From contig NZ_KB822576.1 of the NCBI RefSeq assembly GCF_000364605.1, forward strand, positions 186,001-250,000: a DNA stretch of 64,000 bases, given 5' to 3'. A program made the translations under genes and the position numbers. Every line of letters begins with the position of its first letter. Position 1 is the first letter of the stretch. Origin of the DNA: Nocardioides sp. Iso805N (GTDB taxonomy: Bacteria > Actinomycetota > Actinomycetes > Propionibacteriales > Nocardioidaceae). The notes beneath the pieces were generated by a model, which had not been told where the DNA came from, made no database searches, and saw only the letters and a program-made list of their open reading frames with translations. This document shows positions 9,176-18,384 of this stretch, piece after piece.

Positions 9176-10565
9176 TCAACTCTTGCGGCCCGGCCCGTGG
9201 CCCCTCTTCTTCGGCTTCTTCGGCTTCTTCGGCTCTTTCGAGTTCTTCGGCTTCTTCGGCTCTTTCGAGTTCTTCGGCTTCTTCGCCTTCCCATGTCCTT
9301 TCGACCGGGCACCGCTGACCGCGCCGACCGGTTTCGCGGACCGGTGCCCTCCGGCCCGCGGCGCCGCCGGGTGTCGATGCGCGGACGATGTCGGGCCCGA
9401 TGATCCCGACGCGTGCCTCGACGTCCCTTCGACTGCCGCCAGGACCACGGGGGCCGATGCTGTCGGCGACGGCGCTGCCGAGGTCGCTACGGCAGCGGTT
9501 GCGGGAGCCGCCGGATCGCTGCCCCTGCTGCCGAACGCCACCATCCCCGCCGCCGCGAGCAGCACCGCGCAGGCGCCGACCAGCACGTGTCGGCGACGTC
9601 GGGCGGAGAGACCGGCCGTGGGCCGCGGCTCCGCAGCAGCTCCGACGGGCCCGCGGGTGAGCACCGTCGCGAGCGGAGCCGCACCTGACGCGGGTACGAC
9701 GCCGGGCGTCTCCCCCAGCTCGCGCAGCAACGCGCGTGCCCGCGCGGCGACCGCGGCGGCACTCGGCGGGCGCTGCGCCGGGTCGAGGGCGACCATCGCC
9801 TCGACGAGCTCGCGGATGCCGGCCGGAATGGTCGCGGGCATCGGCGGCAGCGGCGTGGTGGCATGCGCCATGAGGGTCGAGACCTGGGTGTCGCGATGCA
9901 GCGGCCGCAGCCCGGTCAGGCACTCGTAGGCCACCGTGCCGAGTGCGTAGAGGTCCGAGGCGGTGGTGGCCGAGGCACCAGATGCCTGCTCCGGGCTGAT
10001 GTAGTCGACGGTGCCCACGATCGTGCCGGTCAGGGTGAGCGGCTCTCCGCTGTGGTGGCGAGCGATGCCGAAGTCGAGCAGCACCGCCCGCCCGCTCGCG
10101 GCCAGCATGATGTTGCCGGGTTTGAGGTCACGGTGCACGATCCCGGCGGCATGGACGGCGGCCACCGCCTCGGCAACCTGGGCGAGCAGGCGCATCACCT
10201 CCTCGACGCTGAGGCGCTCGCCCGAGCGGATCAGGTCGCGCAAGGTCTGCCCGTCGACGTGCTCCATCACCAGGTACGGCGCCCCGCCCAGGATCGTGTC
10301 GTCCTCGCCGACGTCGAGCAGGCGCGCAACCCCGGGATGGGCGAGCGACGCCGCGAGGCGTGCCTCCTGGTTGAGGCGCTGGTGGGCGACTTCGTCCTGG
10401 CCCGGGCGCAGCAACTTCACCGACGTCGCGATGCAGCACCAGATCGTGTGCCAGGAAGACAGCGCCCGAGCCACCGGTGCCGAGCAGTCGGCGCAGCTCG
10501 TAGCGTCCACCGAGGGGGCCGGCCCCGGACATCGGTGCGCCAGCGCCCCCATCACCCCACGGCAT
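9176..10565 (-). pseudogene. Ser/Thr protein kinase (PknB-like), frameshifted
   Basis: The parts of a Hanks-type kinase are in two frames. Frame one carries the glycine loop (GGRYELRRLLGTGGSGAVFL) up to HRDV. Frame two continues with VKLLRPGQDE, the catalytic loop HRDLKPGN, the DFG motif (LLDFGIAR), the P+1 segment GTVDYISPEQ, one membrane helix (VLVGACAVLLAAAGMVAFG) and a long extracytoplasmic tail rich in Ala/Ser/Pro that ends in Lys-Pro repeats. The break is at 10420/10421: inserting CG there would restore DVAVK with the ATP-binding lysine. The gene is therefore either a recently broken kinase or an assembly error. The start (10565 or 10532) is uncertain. It is downstream of fadA2 on the same strand. 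Confidence 0.75.
9183..9292 (-). repeat. Tandem 30-bp coding repeat (Lys-Pro tail of the kinase)
   Basis: Two full copies of a 30-bp unit encode the decapeptide KKPKNSKEPK, followed by shorter KKP units, giving a very basic C-terminus on the outer face of the membrane. The repeat is visible in the DNA as alternating CTTCGGCTTCTT and CGGCTCTTTCGAGTT words. Confidence 0.8.
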
Positions 10566-10634
10566 CACGAACGGGAGGTACCCAGTCCGTGATGCCCGAT
10601 GCTCACCGCGCCGCGGCAAGCAGTCGTCGGTGCC

Positions 10635-11918
10635 TCAGGGGCGCTCGATGATGGCCGTCACGCCTTGGCCGCCCGCGGCGCAGACCGAGATGACACCGCG
10701 GCCCGAGCCCTTCTCCGCGAGCAGCTTGGCCAGGTTGTTGATGATCCGGCCGCCGGTCGCGGCGAACGGATGGCCCGCCGCCAGGGAGGAGCCGTTGACG
10801 TTGAGCTTCTCTCGCGGAACCACCCCGAGCGGAGCATCGAGGCCGAGCCGCTCCTTGCAGAAGATCGGGTCCTCCCACGCCTTGAGCGTGGCCAGCACCT
10901 GCGAGGCGAACGCCTCGTGGATCTCGAAGAAGTCGAAGTCGTCGAAGGTCAGCCCGTTGCGGGCCAGCATCCGCGGCATCGCGTAGGCGGGCGCCATCAG
11001 CAGGCCCTCGCCACCGTTGACGTAGTCGACCGCAGCGACCTCGGAGTCGACGAAGTAGGCAAGGACGGGCAGACCGCGCTCCTCGGCCCACTCCTCGGAC
11101 GCGAGCAGCACCGTGGAGGCACCGTCGGTCAGCGGCGTGGAGTTGCCCGCGGTCATGGTGGCCGCCTCGCCCTTGCCGAAGACCGGCTTGAGCTTGGCGA
11201 GCTTCTCGGCGGTGGAGTCGCCGCGCAGGTTGTTGTCCCGCTCCAGGCCGCGGAAGGGCATGATCTGGTCGTCGAACCAGCCCCGCTCGTACGCCGCGGC
11301 GAGCTTCTGGTGCGACGCGGCCGCGAGCGCGTCCTGGTCCTCCCGGGCGATCTGCCACTCGACCGCGGTCAGCGCCGCGTGCTCGCCCATCGAGAGGCGG
11401 GTGCGCGGCTCCACGTTGGCCGGGATGGTCGGCACGATGTCGCCCGGCCGCACCTTCAGCAGCGCCTTCAGCCGGGCCGAGGTGCTCTTGGCGCGGTTGG
11501 CCTCGAGCAGGATCTTGCGCAGGTTCTCACCCAGTGCGATCGGTGCGTCCGAGGTGGTATCGGCGCCGCCGGCGATACCCGAGTCGATCTGCCCGAGCGC
11601 GATCTTGTTGGCGATGTACGTCGCGGCCTGCAGGCCGGTGCCGCACGCCTGCTGCAGGTCGACCGCGGCGGTCTCGGGAGCGAGCCTCGAGCCCAGCACC
11701 GACTCACGCGTCAGGTTGAAGTCGCGGCTGTGCTTGAGCACCGCGCCGGCCGCCACCTCGCCGATGCGCTCGCCGGCCAGGCCGAACCTGTCCACGAGAC
11801 CGTCGATCGCGGCGGTGAGCATCTCCTGGTTGGAGGCGGTGGCGTAGGCGCCGTTGGAACGCGCGAACGGGATGCGGTTGCCGCCGATGATCGCGACGCG
11901 GCGGGTGGTCTTGGTCAT
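10635..11918 (-). CDS. fadA2: Acetyl-CoA C-acyltransferase (thiolase, FadA2 type)
   Basis: This 427-residue thiolase has the acyl-accepting cysteine C92 in QQACGTGLQ, the His-containing loop EIHEAFASQ, NVNGSSLAAGHPFAATGGR, and the C-terminal CAAGGQG cysteine. It catalyses CoA-dependent cleavage of 3-oxoacyl-CoA or the reverse condensation. The divergent fabG4 and htdX genes reproduce the M. tuberculosis order Rv0241c-Rv0243 (htdX-fabG4-fadA2), which points to a dedicated long-chain fatty-acid or mycolate-like module. The ATG at 11918 has a short AAGGA-like sequence upstream. The 130-bp divergent gap holds direct repeats of AGTTACA. Confidence 0.93.
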   Translation of the reverse strand: MTKTTRRVAIIGGNRIPFARSNGAYATASNQEMLTAAIDGLVDRFGLAGERIGEVAAGAVLKHSRDFNLTRESVLGSRLAPETAAVDLQQACGTGLQAATYIANKIALGQIDSGIAGGADTTSDAPIALGENLRKILLEANRAKSTSARLKALLKVRPGDIVPTIPANVEPRTRLSMGEHAALTAVEWQIAREDQDALAAASHQKLAAAYERGWFDDQIMPFRGLERDNNLRGDSTAEKLAKLKPVFGKGEAATMTAGNSTPLTDGASTVLLASEEWAEERGLPVLAYFVDSEVAAVDYVNGGEGLLMAPAYAMPRMLARNGLTFDDFDFFEIHEAFASQVLATLKAWEDPIFCKERLGLDAPLGVVPREKLNVNGSSLAAGHPFAATGGRIINNLAKLLAEKGSGRGVISVCAAGGQGVTAIIERP

Positions 11919-11974
11919 GTGTACATCCTTGCTTCGAGGCGGCTGTGAGAGAAGGGTATGAGAGGGACACCACG

Positions 11975-12016
11975 AAATGTGGACACTGAGTTACACGTCT
12001 AGTTACATCAGTACCG
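11975..12016. promoter_or_regulatory. Divergent fadA2/fabG4 control region
   Basis: The word AGTTACA occurs twice (from 11990 and 12002), spaced 12 bp apart, just before a TACCGT -10 candidate (12011-12016) for fabG4. The arrangement suggests a regulator site shared by both divergent genes. The regulator is not identified. Confidence 0.35.
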
Positions 12017-12048
12017 TCCAACGCGTACGCGAGCAAGGAAGCCGGAGC

Positions 12049-13383
12049 ATGAGCGACAAGTACCAGGCCTTCACCCAGTCCACCATTGGCAAGCTGCTGG
12101 TCAAGAACCTCGGCTTGCCCCAGCCGACGAAGCTCGAGCGCTACACCGCCGGCGACCCGCTGGTGAAGGGCACCGTCCTGATCGGCGGCCGCGGCCGCCT
12201 CGCCGACGAGCTGCCCGGCCTCCTCGACGTGCTCGGGGTGACCTCCGCGACCGCGCAGGCCGACGGACAGAAGTACAAGGGCCTGGTCTTCGACGCCACC
12301 GGCCTGACCTCGATCGCGGAGCTGGTCGCCCTCCAGGAGTTCTTCACCCCGGTGCTGCGCAGCCTGCAGACCTGCCCGCGCGTGATCGTGGTCGGCACGC
12401 CGCCCGAGCTGCTCGCCGGCGCCGAGCGGGTCGCGCAGCGCGCCCTGGAGGGATTCACCCGCAGTCTCGGCAAGGAGATCGGCAGGGGCGGCACCGTCCA
12501 GCTCGTGTACGTCGCCGAAGGCTACGAGGACTCCCTGCTCAGCACGCTCGGCTTCCTGCTCAGCCCCAAGTCGGCGTACGTCTCGGGCCAGGTCGTCCGG
12601 ATCGGCGCCCACCAGGAGCAGAAGGCCGGCGAGGTGGCCGAGTGGACCCGACCGCTGGCGGGCAAGGTCGCCTTCGTCACCGGTGCCAGCCGGGGCATCG
12701 GCGAGGAGATCGCGCGGGTGCTGCACCGCGACGGCGCCACCGTCGTCGGACTCGACCTGCCGCAGGCCGCCGGCGAGCTGCAGCACGTGATGAAGGAGCT
12801 CGACGGCGACTGGCTCACGCTCGACATCACCGCCAAGGACGCCCCGCAGCGGATCGCCCAGCACCTCAAGGAGAAGCACGGCGGCGTCGACATCGTGGTG
12901 CACAACGCCGGCCTCACCCTGGACAAGAAGCTCGCCAACCAGACCCCGGACCGCTTCGGCAAGGTGCTCTCGATCAACATCGAGGCGCCGGAGCGGATCA
13001 CCGCTGAGCTGCTGGAGCAGAAGACGATCAACCCCAACGGCCGGATCGTCGGGGTGGCCTCGATCGCCGGCATCGCCGGGAACCTGGGCCAGACCAGCTA
13101 CGCCGCCTCCAAGGCCGGCGTGATCGGCCTCGTCGACTCGCTGACCGGCGAGCTGACCGACGGCATCACCATCAACGCGGTCGCGCCCGGCTTCATCATC
13201 ACCCAGATGACCGCCGCCGTGCCGTTCGCGACCCGCGAGGTAGGCCAGCGCCTCAACGCGATGGCGCAGGGCGGCCTGCCGGTCGACGTCGCCGAGACGA
13301 TCGCCTGGTACGCCTCGCCCGCCTCCACCGGCATCAACGGCAACGTGGTCCGCGTCTGCGGCCAGATGATGCTGGGTGCCTGA
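12049..13383 (+). CDS. fabG4: High-molecular-weight 3-oxoacyl-ACP/CoA reductase (FabG4 type)
   Basis: This 444-residue two-domain SDR has an N-terminal flavodoxin-like degenerate domain (1-200) and a C-terminal catalytic domain with the TGASRGIG cofactor motif (211-218), HNAG, and the catalytic Y351-x3-K355 pair. This is the FabG4 (HMwFabG) class, which is NADH-preferring in mycobacteria and acts on long 3-oxoacyl-CoA. The ATG at 12049 was chosen over an upstream GTG because it follows a purine-rich site (AAGGAAGCCGGAGC) and gives the known FabG4 N-terminus. htdX follows with at most 1 nt between stop and start. Confidence 0.92.
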   Translation: MSDKYQAFTQSTIGKLLVKNLGLPQPTKLERYTAGDPLVKGTVLIGGRGRLADELPGLLDVLGVTSATAQADGQKYKGLVFDATGLTSIAELVALQEFFTPVLRSLQTCPRVIVVGTPPELLAGAERVAQRALEGFTRSLGKEIGRGGTVQLVYVAEGYEDSLLSTLGFLLSPKSAYVSGQVVRIGAHQEQKAGEVAEWTRPLAGKVAFVTGASRGIGEEIARVLHRDGATVVGLDLPQAAGELQHVMKELDGDWLTLDITAKDAPQRIAQHLKEKHGGVDIVVHNAGLTLDKKLANQTPDRFGKVLSINIEAPERITAELLEQKTINPNGRIVGVASIAGIAGNLGQTSYAASKAGVIGLVDSLTGELTDGITINAVAPGFIITQMTAAVPFATREVGQRLNAMAQGGLPVDVAETIAWYASPASTGINGNVVRVCGQMMLGA

Positions 13384-13384
13384 G

Positions 13385-14266
13385 GTGGCCACCGAGAGCG
13401 CGGCCACCCTGGTCTCCGGCGACGGTGGCCCCAAGGCGCTGCTGCGCGCCGCCCTGCCCGGGCTGCCGGTCGTGGGACAGCTGCCCGGCATCAAGAAGGA
13501 TCGCGACGCCACCGCCGGCTTCGCGCTCACCCGGCCGCCGGTGAGGGTCGAGCGCGCCGCTGTCGAGAAGTACGCGCTGCTGTGCGGCTTCCCGGTCAAG
13601 GACACCGTCCCCTTGACCTACCCGCACATGCTCGCCCAGCCGCTGCACCTGGCGATCCTGACCGACCCGCGCTTCCCGGTCCCGGCGATCGGCATGGTGC
13701 ACCTGGAGAACTCCATCTCCCAGTACCGCCGCATAGGCGTCGGTGAGACGCTCGACGTCCGGGTCGACGTCGGCAGCCCGCTCCCCCATCCGGTCGGCAC
13801 CGCGTGGCAGCTCACCAGCACCATCACGGTCGACGGCGAGACGGTGTGGGAGTCGGTCTCGACCTACCTGCGCCGGGGCCGGCGCAACCCGGACGCGGCC
13901 TGGCCGAACGAGCTGATCGACGTACCGCCGAGCGGGCCGGTGTTCGCGCTGAAGGCGGACCTCGGACGCCGGTACGCCGCAGTCTCGGGCGACTACAACC
14001 CGATCCACCTGACAGCACTCACGGCCAAGGCGCTCGGCTTCCCGCGCCAGATCGCGCACGGCATGTGGACCAAGGCCCGCTGCGTGGCGATGCTCGAGAA
14101 CCGGCTGCCCGAGGCGGTGCGGGTCGACGTCGCCTTCAAGAAGCCCGTCTTCCTGCCGAGCGCGGTGACCTACGGCGGCCGGCCGGCCGAGGGCGGGTAC
14201 GCGTTCTCGCTGCGCAAGCGCGGCAGCGACACCCTGCACCTACTGGGTCGCACCACCGCCCTCTGA
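13385..14266 (+). CDS. htdX: MaoC-family 3-hydroxyacyl dehydratase (HtdX type)
   Basis: A double-hotdog dehydratase of about 293 residues. The C-terminal hotdog carries the hydratase-2 motif SGDYNPIHLTALTAKALGFP followed by QIAHGMW, with the catalytic Asp/His in the usual places. The N-terminal hotdog is degenerate. It would hydrate or dehydrate 3-hydroxyacyl-CoA, the step after FabG4. The start is GTG 13385 (1 nt after the fabG4 stop) or GTG 13376, which overlaps it; translational coupling is likely either way. It converges on tesB across a 38-bp palindromic repeat. Confidence 0.9.
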   Translation: MATESAATLVSGDGGPKALLRAALPGLPVVGQLPGIKKDRDATAGFALTRPPVRVERAAVEKYALLCGFPVKDTVPLTYPHMLAQPLHLAILTDPRFPVPAIGMVHLENSISQYRRIGVGETLDVRVDVGSPLPHPVGTAWQLTSTITVDGETVWESVSTYLRRGRRNPDAAWPNELIDVPPSGPVFALKADLGRRYAAVSGDYNPIHLTALTAKALGFPRQIAHGMWTKARCVAMLENRLPEAVRVDVAFKKPVFLPSAVTYGGRPAEGGYAFSLRKRGSDTLHLLGRTTAL

Positions 14267-14296
14267 CGCACCACGTACGCCGAGCCGAGACAACGT

Positions 14297-14334
14297 ACGC
14301 CGAGCTTGTCGAGGCGCCTCGACAGGCTCGGCGT
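14297..14334. repeat. 38-bp palindromic repeat, copy 1
   Basis: A perfectly centred inverted repeat: ACGCCGAGCTTGTCGAGGC on the left and GCCTCGACAGGCTCGGCGT on the right, with one T/G wobble. It lies between the convergent htdX and tesB genes and can act as a terminator. Related copies are at 49072-49109 and 63850-63912. Confidence 0.85.
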
Positions 14335-14367
14335 GCACCAGCCATGGGGAAGGTCAGGTACGCCGTA

Positions 14368-15276
14368 TCAGCGCCGCGGCGGCCTGATGATGCCCTGCTG
14401 CGCGACGGTCGCCACCAACCGACCGTCGGCGGAGAACACCCGGCCGAGGGAGAGCCCGCGGCCGTTCTCGGCCGACGGCGACTCCTGGTCGTAGAGCCAC
14501 CACTCGTCGGCCCGGAACGGTCGGTGGAACCAGATGGTGTGGTCGAGCGAGGCCATCTGCACGCGCGAGCTGTCCAGTGTGTGCGCCGCCAGCGACGCAC
14601 CGAGAAGACTGATGTCGGAGGCCCAGGTGAAAGCGCCGAGGTGGACGTTGGGGTCTGCGGGCAGCTCGGCGGCGATCTTCAGCCACATCCGCTGCTGCGC
14701 CGGCCGGGCCGGGTCCGGCTCGAGACCGTGCAGCGAGTTGCCCACGATCCGGCCGTCGATGGCCGCCCACTCGCGAGCCAACGCCTCGCCCTCGGGGGTG
14801 CCGCCCTTCGACATCAGGGCACGCAGGTCGATGCCTTCGTCGGCCGGCAGGGCCGCGGGCATCACGTCCTGGTGTTCGAAGCCCTCCTCGTGCAGCTGGA
14901 AGTTGGCGGTGAGGTAGAAGATCTCGCGGCCGTGCTGGCGCGCGGCTACGCGGCGGGTCTGGAAGGAACGGCCGTCGCGGATGCGCTGGACGTCGTACAC
15001 GATGGGGTGCATCGGGTCCCCGGGCAGCAGGAAGTAGGAGTGCATCGAGTGCACCGTGAAGCCCTCGCCAGCGGTCCGGATAGCCGCCATCAGCGTCTGC
15101 GCTGCGACGTGCCCGCCGAAGGTGCGGCCCCTGTCGTTGGGTGCCGGCACACCGCGGAAGAGGTCGTCGTCGATCGTCTCCAGCTCGAGCACCGCGACCA
15201 GGTCGGCGACCGCCTCGGCAGGGCTCCGCTCCGCGATCACCGAGTCCGCCGACACGACATCCGACACGTCCGTCAC
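14368..15276 (-). CDS. tesB: Acyl-CoA thioesterase II
   Basis: This 302-residue double-hotdog thioesterase has RTFGGHVAAQTLMAA in the N-terminal domain, MHSYFLLPGDPMHPIVYDV, and in the C-terminal domain ASLDHTIWFHRPFRADEWW, which carries the catalytic Asp region of TesB. It hydrolyses acyl-CoA to free acid and CoA in the cytosol. The GTG start (15276) overlaps the PAC2 stop in a GTGA, so it is translationally coupled to PAC2. Confidence 0.93.
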   Translation of the reverse strand: MTDVSDVVSADSVIAERSPAEAVADLVAVLELETIDDDLFRGVPAPNDRGRTFGGHVAAQTLMAAIRTAGEGFTVHSMHSYFLLPGDPMHPIVYDVQRIRDGRSFQTRRVAARQHGREIFYLTANFQLHEEGFEHQDVMPAALPADEGIDLRALMSKGGTPEGEALAREWAAIDGRIVGNSLHGLEPDPARPAQQRMWLKIAAELPADPNVHLGAFTWASDISLLGASLAAHTLDSSRVQMASLDHTIWFHRPFRADEWWLYDQESPSAENGRGLSLGRVFSADGRLVATVAQQGIIRPPRR

Positions 15277-16205
15277 TTCTCCCCCTCGCCCTTCTCCGGG
15301 TTCTCCAGGTCGGCCAGGAACCGCTCGAACTCACGACCGAGCTCATCACCCGTGGGCAGCGGCTGGTCGTCGGCCAGCAGCGAGGAGCCGCCCTCCTCGG
15401 CGCGCGCGAACGCGTCGTACTGCTGCTCCAGGGCGCGCACCACCTCGGCGGTCTCCTCGTGCTCGGCGAGGTAGCGCGCGATCTCCTCGGCGCGCGACTC
15501 CGCCTCGAGCCGCAGCTCGGTCAGGTCGATGGTCAGGCGGCCGGCGAGCTCGGCCTTCTCCACCAGCTCGGCGGCGGCCAACGGGTAGTCCAGCTGCGCC
15601 ACGTAGTGCGGAATGTGCACCACGAAGCCCTGGGCGTCGTGGCCCCACTCGCCCAGCCGAAGCTCCACCAGCGCCTGCGCACTCGAGGGAACGCGGATCT
15701 CCCCGGTCCAGTGGCTCTCCTCGGGCACCAGATCAGGATTGTTGGCGTGATGGGTGACGGTCAGCGGGCGGGTGTGCGGCACCGCCATCGGCACCGAGCC
15801 GAGCGAGACCAGGTTGTCGACCTCGAAGCGCTCCACGACCTCGCGCACGGCCCGCGCGAAGGCCTCCCAGCGATTGTCGGGCTCCGGGCCGGTCAGCAGC
15901 AGGTACGGCGTGCCGCCCGCGTCGTGCAGCAGCCGCACCACCAGGCGCGGTGCGTCATAGGACTCGTAATGGTCCCGGACGAACGAGATCGCGGGCCGTC
16001 GGGCCCGGTAGTCGTGGAACGCGTCCACGTCGAACGTCGCCACCACCGGGGCGGTGTCGGAGACCTCGACGAGGTGCCGCGCGGCTCGCGCAGCGGCGTT
16101 GCCCGCGTCCAGGAATCCGTCGAGGACCTGGATCATGGTGAGCGGGCCCTCGAAGTCGTCGAGCTCAGCGACCTCGTCGACGATATGTACGAGCTTCGAT
16201 CTCGA
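15273..16205 (-). CDS. PAC2 family (proteasome assembly chaperone-like) protein
   Basis: This 310-residue protein of the PAC2 superfamily (formerly DUF75) is common in Actinobacteria and often of unknown function. Visible features are VDEVAELDDFEGPLTMIQV, DVDAFHDYRARRP, LLLTGPEPDNRW and SLGSVPMAVPHTRP, then an acidic helical C-terminus. The GTG at 16205 is preferred because AGGAG lies 7 nt upstream; an ATG at 16253 would add 16 residues. A TATCGT -10 candidate lies at 16281-16286 on this strand. Confidence 0.85.
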   Translation of the reverse strand, partial: SRSKLVHIVDEVAELDDFEGPLTMIQVLDGFLDAGNAAARAARHLVEVSDTAPVVATFDVDAFHDYRARRPAISFVRDHYESYDAPRLVVRLLHDAGGTPYLLLTGPEPDNRWEAFARAVREVVERFEVDNLVSLGSVPMAVPHTRPLTVTHHANNPDLVPEESHWTGEIRVPSSAQALVELRLGEWGHDAQGFVVHIPHYVAQLDYPLAAAELVEKAELAGRLTIDLTELRLEAESRAEEIARYLAEHEETAEVVRALEQQYDAFARAEEGGSSLLADDQPLPTGDELGREFERFLADLENPEKGEGEK

Positions 16206-16370
16206 CACGGCCTGCTCCTGGGACTTTCGGTTGAGACTGTTCCGCTTCCACATGGCGTCGGGCCAGCGTCAGCGCGTCCCACGATATTCCCAGACCTAGG
16301 ATCCGGAGGGGGCCGCGACCCGCGTGACTACTCCCACAACGCGGAGGGTGCCATCGCCTTGACGGCGCGG

Positions 16371-16441
16371 TAAACTCCGGATGAACTCAGTTGCTCCCTG
16401 AGGGAAAAGGGCTCCGGACACCACCGGGGCCCTTTCCTTTT
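16371..16441 (+). ncRNA. Candidate small RNA with intrinsic terminator (function unknown)
   Basis: On the plus strand a TAAACT box (16371-16376) is followed by a short hairpin (CTCAG 16386-16390 with CTGAG 16398-16402), then a 12-bp GC-rich hairpin (16403-16434) running into TTTT. A transcript from about 16383 to 16441 would be roughly 60 nt. The same hairpin can end the convergent dxs transcript on the minus strand, so the simplest alternative is a dxs terminator with no RNA gene. A five-to-six-codon ATG frame (MNSVAP) inside it is probably accidental. Confidence 0.3.
16403..16441. terminator. Strong intrinsic terminator downstream of dxs
   Basis: AAAGGGCTCCGG and CCGGGGCCCTTT pair (one G-U), with a 6-nt loop, flanked by CCTTTT on one side and AAAA on the other. 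It works on paper in both directions and is one of the few T-tract terminators in the window. Confidence 0.7.
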
Positions 16442-16462
16442 GCCTGGTAGCGGCACGGCCGC

Positions 16463-18361
16463 TCAGTGCAGCGACGGCTCGGCGTCGGAGTGGTCCACCA
16501 GTGCGCTGAGCCGGGTGATGGTGTCCAGCGCGACCGCCTGCGGGGTCAACCCGATCCGGTCCAGGATGACGGCCCGCTTGGCGTGGTCGAGGAAGTCCTG
16601 CGGGATGCCGTGCAGCCGCACCGGAGTTCGCACGCCCGCCTCGGCGAGGGTCTGCAGCAACACCGCGCCCACGCCGCCCACCACGCCGTTGTCCTCGATG
16701 CTGACCACGAGCCGGTGTGCTGCGGCGAGCTCGATCAGGGCCGGGTCCACGGGCTTGACCCACCGCGGGTCGACGACGGTGACGCCGATGCCCTGGGCGA
16801 CCAGTCGCTCCCCCACCTCGACGGCGGTCCCCGCCATCGCGCCGACGCCGACGACGAGCACGTCCTTGGTCCCGTCGCGCAGCAGTACGTCGCAGCCACC
16901 CGCCGTACCGACTGCGGGGATGTCCTTCGGCGGAGCGCCCTTGGGGAAGCGCACCACGGTGGGTGCGTCGTCGACCTCGACCGCCTCGTTCAGCAGCTCG
17001 CGCAGCCGAGCGGTGTCGCGCGGCGCGGCCAGCCGCAGACCGGGGACGACCTGCAGGATCGACATGTCCCACATGCCGTTGTGCGAGGCGCCGTCGTCAC
17101 CGGTGACGCCCGCGCGGTCGAGCACGAAGGTGACACCGGTGCGGTGCAGCGCGCAGTCCATCAGGACCTGGTCGAAGGCCCGGTTGAGGAAGGTCGCATA
17201 GACCGCGACGACGGGGTGCAGGCCGCCGAGGGCGAGCCCGGCCGCCGAGGTGGCGGCATGCTGCTCGGCGATGCCTACGTCGAAGGTGCGCTCGGGGAAA
17301 CGTGCCTGGAAGCCGTGCAGACCGACCGGGTGCATCATCGCGGCGGTGATCGTCACGATGTCTCGACGGCGCTCGCCGATCGCGACGATCTCCTCTGCGA
17401 AGGCGTCGGTCCAGATGCTGCCCTTCGGCGTCTCCGCGCCGGTCGCCACGTCGAACGGACCCGGGCTGTGGAACTGGTCGGCCTCGTGCTTCTCCGCAGC
17501 GTCGTAGCCGAAGCCCTTGCGGGTCATCGCATGCACGATCACCGGCCCGCCGAAGCCCTTGGCCTGGCGCAGCGCCTGCTCCATCGCGACCCGGTCGTGG
17601 CCGTCGACGGGGCCGACGTACTTCAGACCGAGGTCCTCGAAGAGACCCTGCGGAGCGACGGCGTCCTTGAGGCCCTTCTTCATCGCGTGCAGCACGTCAT
17701 AGGCGGCGCTACCGATACCCGGCACGGCGTTGAGCCGGCGCTTGACCAGGTCGAGCACCTTCTCGTAGCGCGGGTTGGTCCGCAGCGAGGTCAGCGCGGT
17801 GGTCAGTCCGCCGACGGTCGGGGTGTAGCTGCGACCGTTGTCGTTGACCACGATGACCAGGCGGCTGTCCTTGGCCACCGCGATGTTGTTGAGTGCCTCC
17901 CACGCCATCCCGCCGGTGAGCGCACCGTCGCCGATGACGGCGACGGTGTGGCGGGCGTCGCCGCGCAGCCGAAAGGCCTTGGCGAGGCCGTCCGCGTAGG
18001 ACAGCGCGGTGGAGGCGTGCGAGTTCTCCACGATGTCATGCTCGGACTCGGTCCGGCTCGGGTAGCCCGAGAGGCCGCCCTCCTGCCGCAGCGCACCGAA
18101 CCGGTCGGCACGGCCGGTGAGCATCTTGTGCACGTAGGCCTGGTGACCGGTGTCGAAGACGATCCGATCGACCGGCGAGTCGAAGACCCGGTGGATCGCC
18201 AGGGTCAGCTCGACCACGCCGAGATTGGGACCGAGGTGACCGCCGGTCTTCGCGCAGGTCTCCACGAGCAGGTCACGGATCTCACTGGCGAGGAGGGTCA
18301 GGTCGTCGTCGGAGAGATCGTTCAGCTCGCGGGGCGAGGACAACGACGCGAGAACACCCAT
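16463..18361 (-). CDS. dxs: 1-deoxy-D-xylulose-5-phosphate synthase
   Basis: DXS joins pyruvate and glyceraldehyde 3-phosphate using thiamine diphosphate, the first step of the MEP isoprenoid pathway and a source of DXP for thiamine and pyridoxal. The 632 residues are full length. Visible are [16 protein letters not shown], the TPP-binding [17 protein letters not shown], the catalytic glutamate region [18 protein letters not shown], and the [15 protein letters not shown] loop. The ATG at 18361 follows a TACACT box by 7 nt; longer upstream frames lack support. It is followed by a strong terminator. Confidence 0.97.
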   Translation of the reverse strand: MGVLASLSSPRELNDLSDDDLTLLASEIRDLLVETCAKTGGHLGPNLGVVELTLAIHRVFDSPVDRIVFDTGHQAYVHKMLTGRADRFGALRQEGGLSGYPSRTESEHDIVENSHASTALSYADGLAKAFRLRGDARHTVAVIGDGALTGGMAWEALNNIAVAKDSRLVIVVNDNGRSYTPTVGGLTTALTSLRTNPRYEKVLDLVKRRLNAVPGIGSAAYDVLHAMKKGLKDAVAPQGLFEDLGLKYVGPVDGHDRVAMEQALRQAKGFGGPVIVHAMTRKGFGYDAAEKHEADQFHSPGPFDVATGAETPKGSIWTDAFAEEIVAIGERRRDIVTITAAMMHPVGLHGFQARFPERTFDVGIAEQHAATSAAGLALGGLHPVVAVYATFLNRAFDQVLMDCALHRTGVTFVLDRAGVTGDDGASHNGMWDMSILQVVPGLRLAAPRDTARLRELLNEAVEVDDAPTVVRFPKGAPPKDIPAVGTAGGCDVLLRDGTKDVLVVGVGAMAGTAVEVGERLVAQGIGVTVVDPRWVKPVDPALIELAAAHRLVVSIEDNGVVGGVGAVLLQTLAEAGVRTPVRLHGIPQDFLDHAKRAVILDRIGLTPQAVALDTITRLSALVDHSDAEPSLH

Positions 18362-18368
18362 GCCCGGC

Positions 18369-18374
18369 AGTGTA
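18369..18374 (-). promoter_or_regulatory. -10 box of dxs, leaderless
   Basis: TACACT on the minus strand ends 7 nt before the dxs ATG. It overlaps the intergenic end of the SMP-30-like gene, so dxs has its own promoter despite the 23-nt spacing. Confidence 0.6.
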
Positions 18375-18384
18375 CGACGCCCGC

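Noticed and set aside
16381..16401. Leader peptide MNSVAP before a terminator (attenuator)
   Set aside because: No downstream plus-strand gene to control and no run of regulatory codons.
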